Shown piece after piece: positions 5,726-6,994 of a stretch of DNA of 6,994 bases. The DNA is from Candidatus Rokuibacteriota bacterium (GTDB taxonomy: Bacteria > Methylomirabilota > Methylomirabilia > Rokubacteriales > CSP1-6), in assembly GCA_003220195.1 (NCBI GenBank), contig QHRT01000487.1:1-6994 (forward strand), given 5' to 3'. Each line of letters starts with the position of its first letter. The stretch's first letter is position 1. The notes under the pieces were generated by a model. It was not told the DNA's origin. It ran no database searches and saw nothing but the letters and a program-made list of their open reading frames with translations. A program made the translations under genes and the position numbers.

Positions 5726-6395
5726 AACCCCGGATGCCGGTTCGTAAATTGGACTGAGGTCCAGTGGCCCCATTGTGCGAGACGCCGTTCAGAAGCAGCG
5801 CCAGGCGCAAGCGGTCGTTCACGCCGGTCTTGCGGAAGATTGCGGTCAGGTGAGCCTTGACCGTTCGCTCCGTCACGCCGAGATGGACGGCGATCTCCTT
5901 GTTCGCCGCGCCGCCGCCGACCAGCACTGCGGTCTCGCGCTCGCGCCCGGTGAGCGCGCTGAGCCGCGAGCCGTTGGCGCCGTTGTGCGGGGCCGGCGCC
6001 GACAGCTCCGCGACGAGCCGGGCGATCAAGCCGCGGCTGGCCCAGAGCTCGCCCTTTTGCACCGAGGCCACCGCTTTCTCGACGAGGGCGGGATCGAGGT
6101 CGCGGTGACAGTAGCCGTGGGCGCCGGCGCGGAACGCCGCGAGACCTTCCGAGTCGGACGGCGCCTCGGCGAGCACGATGATGCGGCTCGCGGCGCTCAG
6201 TCGCTGCAGCCCGGCGATGTCTCCGGGGCCGCGCAGTCCCGGCAGCGACACGTCGAGGAGAACACTGCCCGGAGTGAACTGCGTCATGGCGCGTTCGAGC
6301 TGCCCGCGGTCGTGCGCCTCGCGGGTCGCATGGTGCGCTAGCCCGCGGCGCCATCGCCGGCGGGTGGCCACACTGGCGCTCGCAAGCAGGATCAT
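5724..6395 (-). CDS. LuxR/NarL-type response regulator with degenerate receiver
   Basis: The 223-residue protein has a receiver (about 1-125), a short linker and a LuxR-type helix-turn-helix (about 146-200: LTGRERETAVL, then NKEIAVHLGVTERTVKAHL and FRKTGVNDRLRL). The DNA-binding part looks fully functional. In the receiver the phospho-acceptor D48 is kept (VLLDVSLPG). However, the acidic pair aligns to Ser-Ala (residues 6-7), the Thr/Ser switch residue to Ala (A76), and the conserved Lys to Arg (R98), so Mg-dependent phosphorylation is doubtful. The ATG at 6395 is chosen because strand one (MILLASAS) begins there; upstream residues in the frame are low-complexity. The upstream gene stops 5 bases earlier, which suggests translational coupling and explains the lack of a clear ribosome binding site. 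No histidine kinase is nearby. Confidence 0.85.
   Translation of the reverse strand: MILLASASVATRRRWRRGLAHHATREAHDRGQLERAMTQFTPGSVLLDVSLPGLRGPGDIAGLQRLSAASRIIVLAEAPSDSEGLAAFRAGAHGYCHRDLDPALVEKAVASVQKGELWASRGLIARLVAELSAPAPHNGANGSRLSALTGRERETAVLVGGGAANKEIAVHLGVTERTVKAHLTAIFRKTGVNDRLRLALLLNGVSHNGATGPQSNLRTGIRG
5748..5770. repeat. Diverged copy of the TTGGACC/GGTCCA repeat
   Basis: This 23-base stretch matches 5218-5240 at 19 of 23 positions and keeps the ATTGGAC, AGGTCCA and TGG blocks. It lies inside the last codons of the LuxR-type gene, whereas the other copy lies just after the receiver-only gene, so the two copies bracket that gene. They could be operators for the adjacent regulator, or the remains of a tandem duplication. 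Confidence 0.45.
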
Positions 6396-6400
6396 GGCGG

Positions 6401-6871
6401 TCAGTTGTACGAGAGCAGGGTCACGAGCCGCAGCAGCAGGCGCTCGTGGTCCAGGACGTTGCGGGTGAAGATCTTCAGATCCTCCAGCGAGGCCAGATCT
6501 ACGGTGGTGATGGCGCCGCTGCCCGACGACTCGAGCGTCTGGAAGCACGAACGACCACGCTCGGGGTGATCGGTCACCAGCACGAAATAAAGCGCCGGCC
6601 AGTGCTGCCGGGCCAGGACGAAGATCGACGCCTCACGTCTCTTGTTCTCGAGCGCGAGGAACTGGTCGATCGACGGGCTGTACTTCACCTCGACCAGGCA
6701 TCGCGGCTCACTGTGCCCGACGCCGACGCTGAAATGCGGGGCGAAGTCTTCGCCGCCGATCCTGAGGGCCACCGGGTCGGCGCGGAACGGCTCGACATCG
6801 TAGCGCGCCCGGCGGAAAATCGACTCCACGAACGCTTCGGCGACACGGCATTTCGTATCGTAGAGATCCAT
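6401..6871 (-). CDS. PD-(D/E)XK nuclease-like protein
   Basis: This 156-residue soluble protein shows the outline of a restriction-endonuclease-like core. It has an N-terminal helix with acidic residues (E12, E16), an EDFAPHFSVG strand (41-50), then CLVEVKYS (58-65), an E-x-K motif with E61 and K63, and later strand/helix elements (IFVLARQ, LYFVLVTD). Families with this fold cut or bind DNA or RNA. The usual Asp of the PD motif would fall on H46 in APHF; D42 or E41 might substitute, otherwise catalysis may be lost. The C-terminal third is helical and Leu-rich. It is the first gene of the minus-strand cluster and ends 5 bases before the LuxR-type start, so the two are probably cotranslated. 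I do not recognise a named family, and the fold assignment is by motif only. Confidence 0.6.
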   Translation of the reverse strand: MDLYDTKCRVAEAFVESIFRRARYDVEPFRADPVALRIGGEDFAPHFSVGVGHSEPRCLVEVKYSPSIDQFLALENKRREASIFVLARQHWPALYFVLVTDHPERGRSCFQTLESSGSGAITTVDLASLEDLKIFTRNVLDHERLLLRLVTLLSYN

Positions 6872-6898
6872 GGCTGTTCGATGCAGGCGCGCTTTTAC

Positions 6899-6913
6899 GC
6901 AAGACCGGGGCCA
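6899..6913 (-). promoter_or_regulatory. Candidate sigma-54 (-24/-12) promoter
   Basis: On the minus strand TGGC and TTGC are separated by 7 bases, which puts GG and GC exactly 10 bases apart as in -24/-12 promoters. The variable positions (CCC in place of ACG, and G after TTGC) depart from consensus. Transcription would begin near 6888, about 17 bases before the ATG of the PD-(D/E)XK-like gene. No enhancer-binding site is recognised, and only about 80 upstream bases are visible. Confidence 0.3.
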
Positions 6914-6965
6914 CGCGTCGGATCCTCGTGTTTACTGGTGTTGATGTGCGAGCAAGGTGGTCCTG

Positions 6966-6994
6966 ATGTCCCGCTGGCACCTGCCATGGCACGG
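6966..6994 (+). CDS. Possible start of a divergent gene (partial)
   Basis: An ATG at 6966 has AAGGTGG 5 bases upstream and opens a frame (MSRWHLPWH) that runs off the right edge. An alternative ATG at 6944 in another frame also stays open to the edge. With only nine complete codons visible, nothing can be said about function. Confidence 0.3.

Noticed and set aside
5775..6341. 188-residue plus-strand open frame opposite the LuxR-type gene
   Set aside because: The minus strand here encodes an unmistakable receiver plus LuxR helix-turn-helix; the plus-strand product has no family features.

Overview
This is a visibly GC-rich window from a Gram-negative-type bacterium. The evidence is a type II secretion accessory pair (GspA/ExeA-like ATPase and GspB-like partner), strong G/C bias at third codon positions and several GTG starts. 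The sequence alone does not settle the phylum; a Pseudomonadota or Acidobacteriota origin would fit. No RNA gene, insertion sequence or CRISPR array is visible. No gene-free stretch exceeds about 185 bases.

Left part, minus strand (1-636): a small protein with a RING-H2-like Cys/His pattern (241-636) is followed by the first 39 codons of an exported or membrane protein that runs off the left edge (1-117). A perfect 9-bp hairpin lies just before the second start.

Centre, plus strand (678-4800): three closely spaced genes. The first is a GspA/ExeA-type AAA ATPase with a membrane anchor and a periplasmic peptidoglycan-binding end. The second is gspB, whose two halves lie in different frames because of a frameshift in its Pro/Ala linker near 2690-2746. 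The third is an amidase-signature enzyme with an intact Lys-Ser-Ser triad. GspA and GspB are known to cooperate in inserting the secretin through the peptidoglycan. The amidase's link to them is only positional.

Right part, minus strand (6871 down to 4803): a four-gene cluster. In transcription order it holds a PD-(D/E)XK-like protein, a LuxR-type response regulator with a partly degenerate receiver, a receiver-only protein that has lost all the usual phosphorylation residues, and an 87-residue coiled-coil protein. It carries unusual non-coding structure: a long interrupted palindrome between the two regulator genes, a related TTGGACC/GGTCCA repeat after each regulator, and a candidate sigma-54 promoter ahead of the first gene. 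This cluster is the least conventional part of the window. A possible divergent plus-strand gene begins at the right edge.
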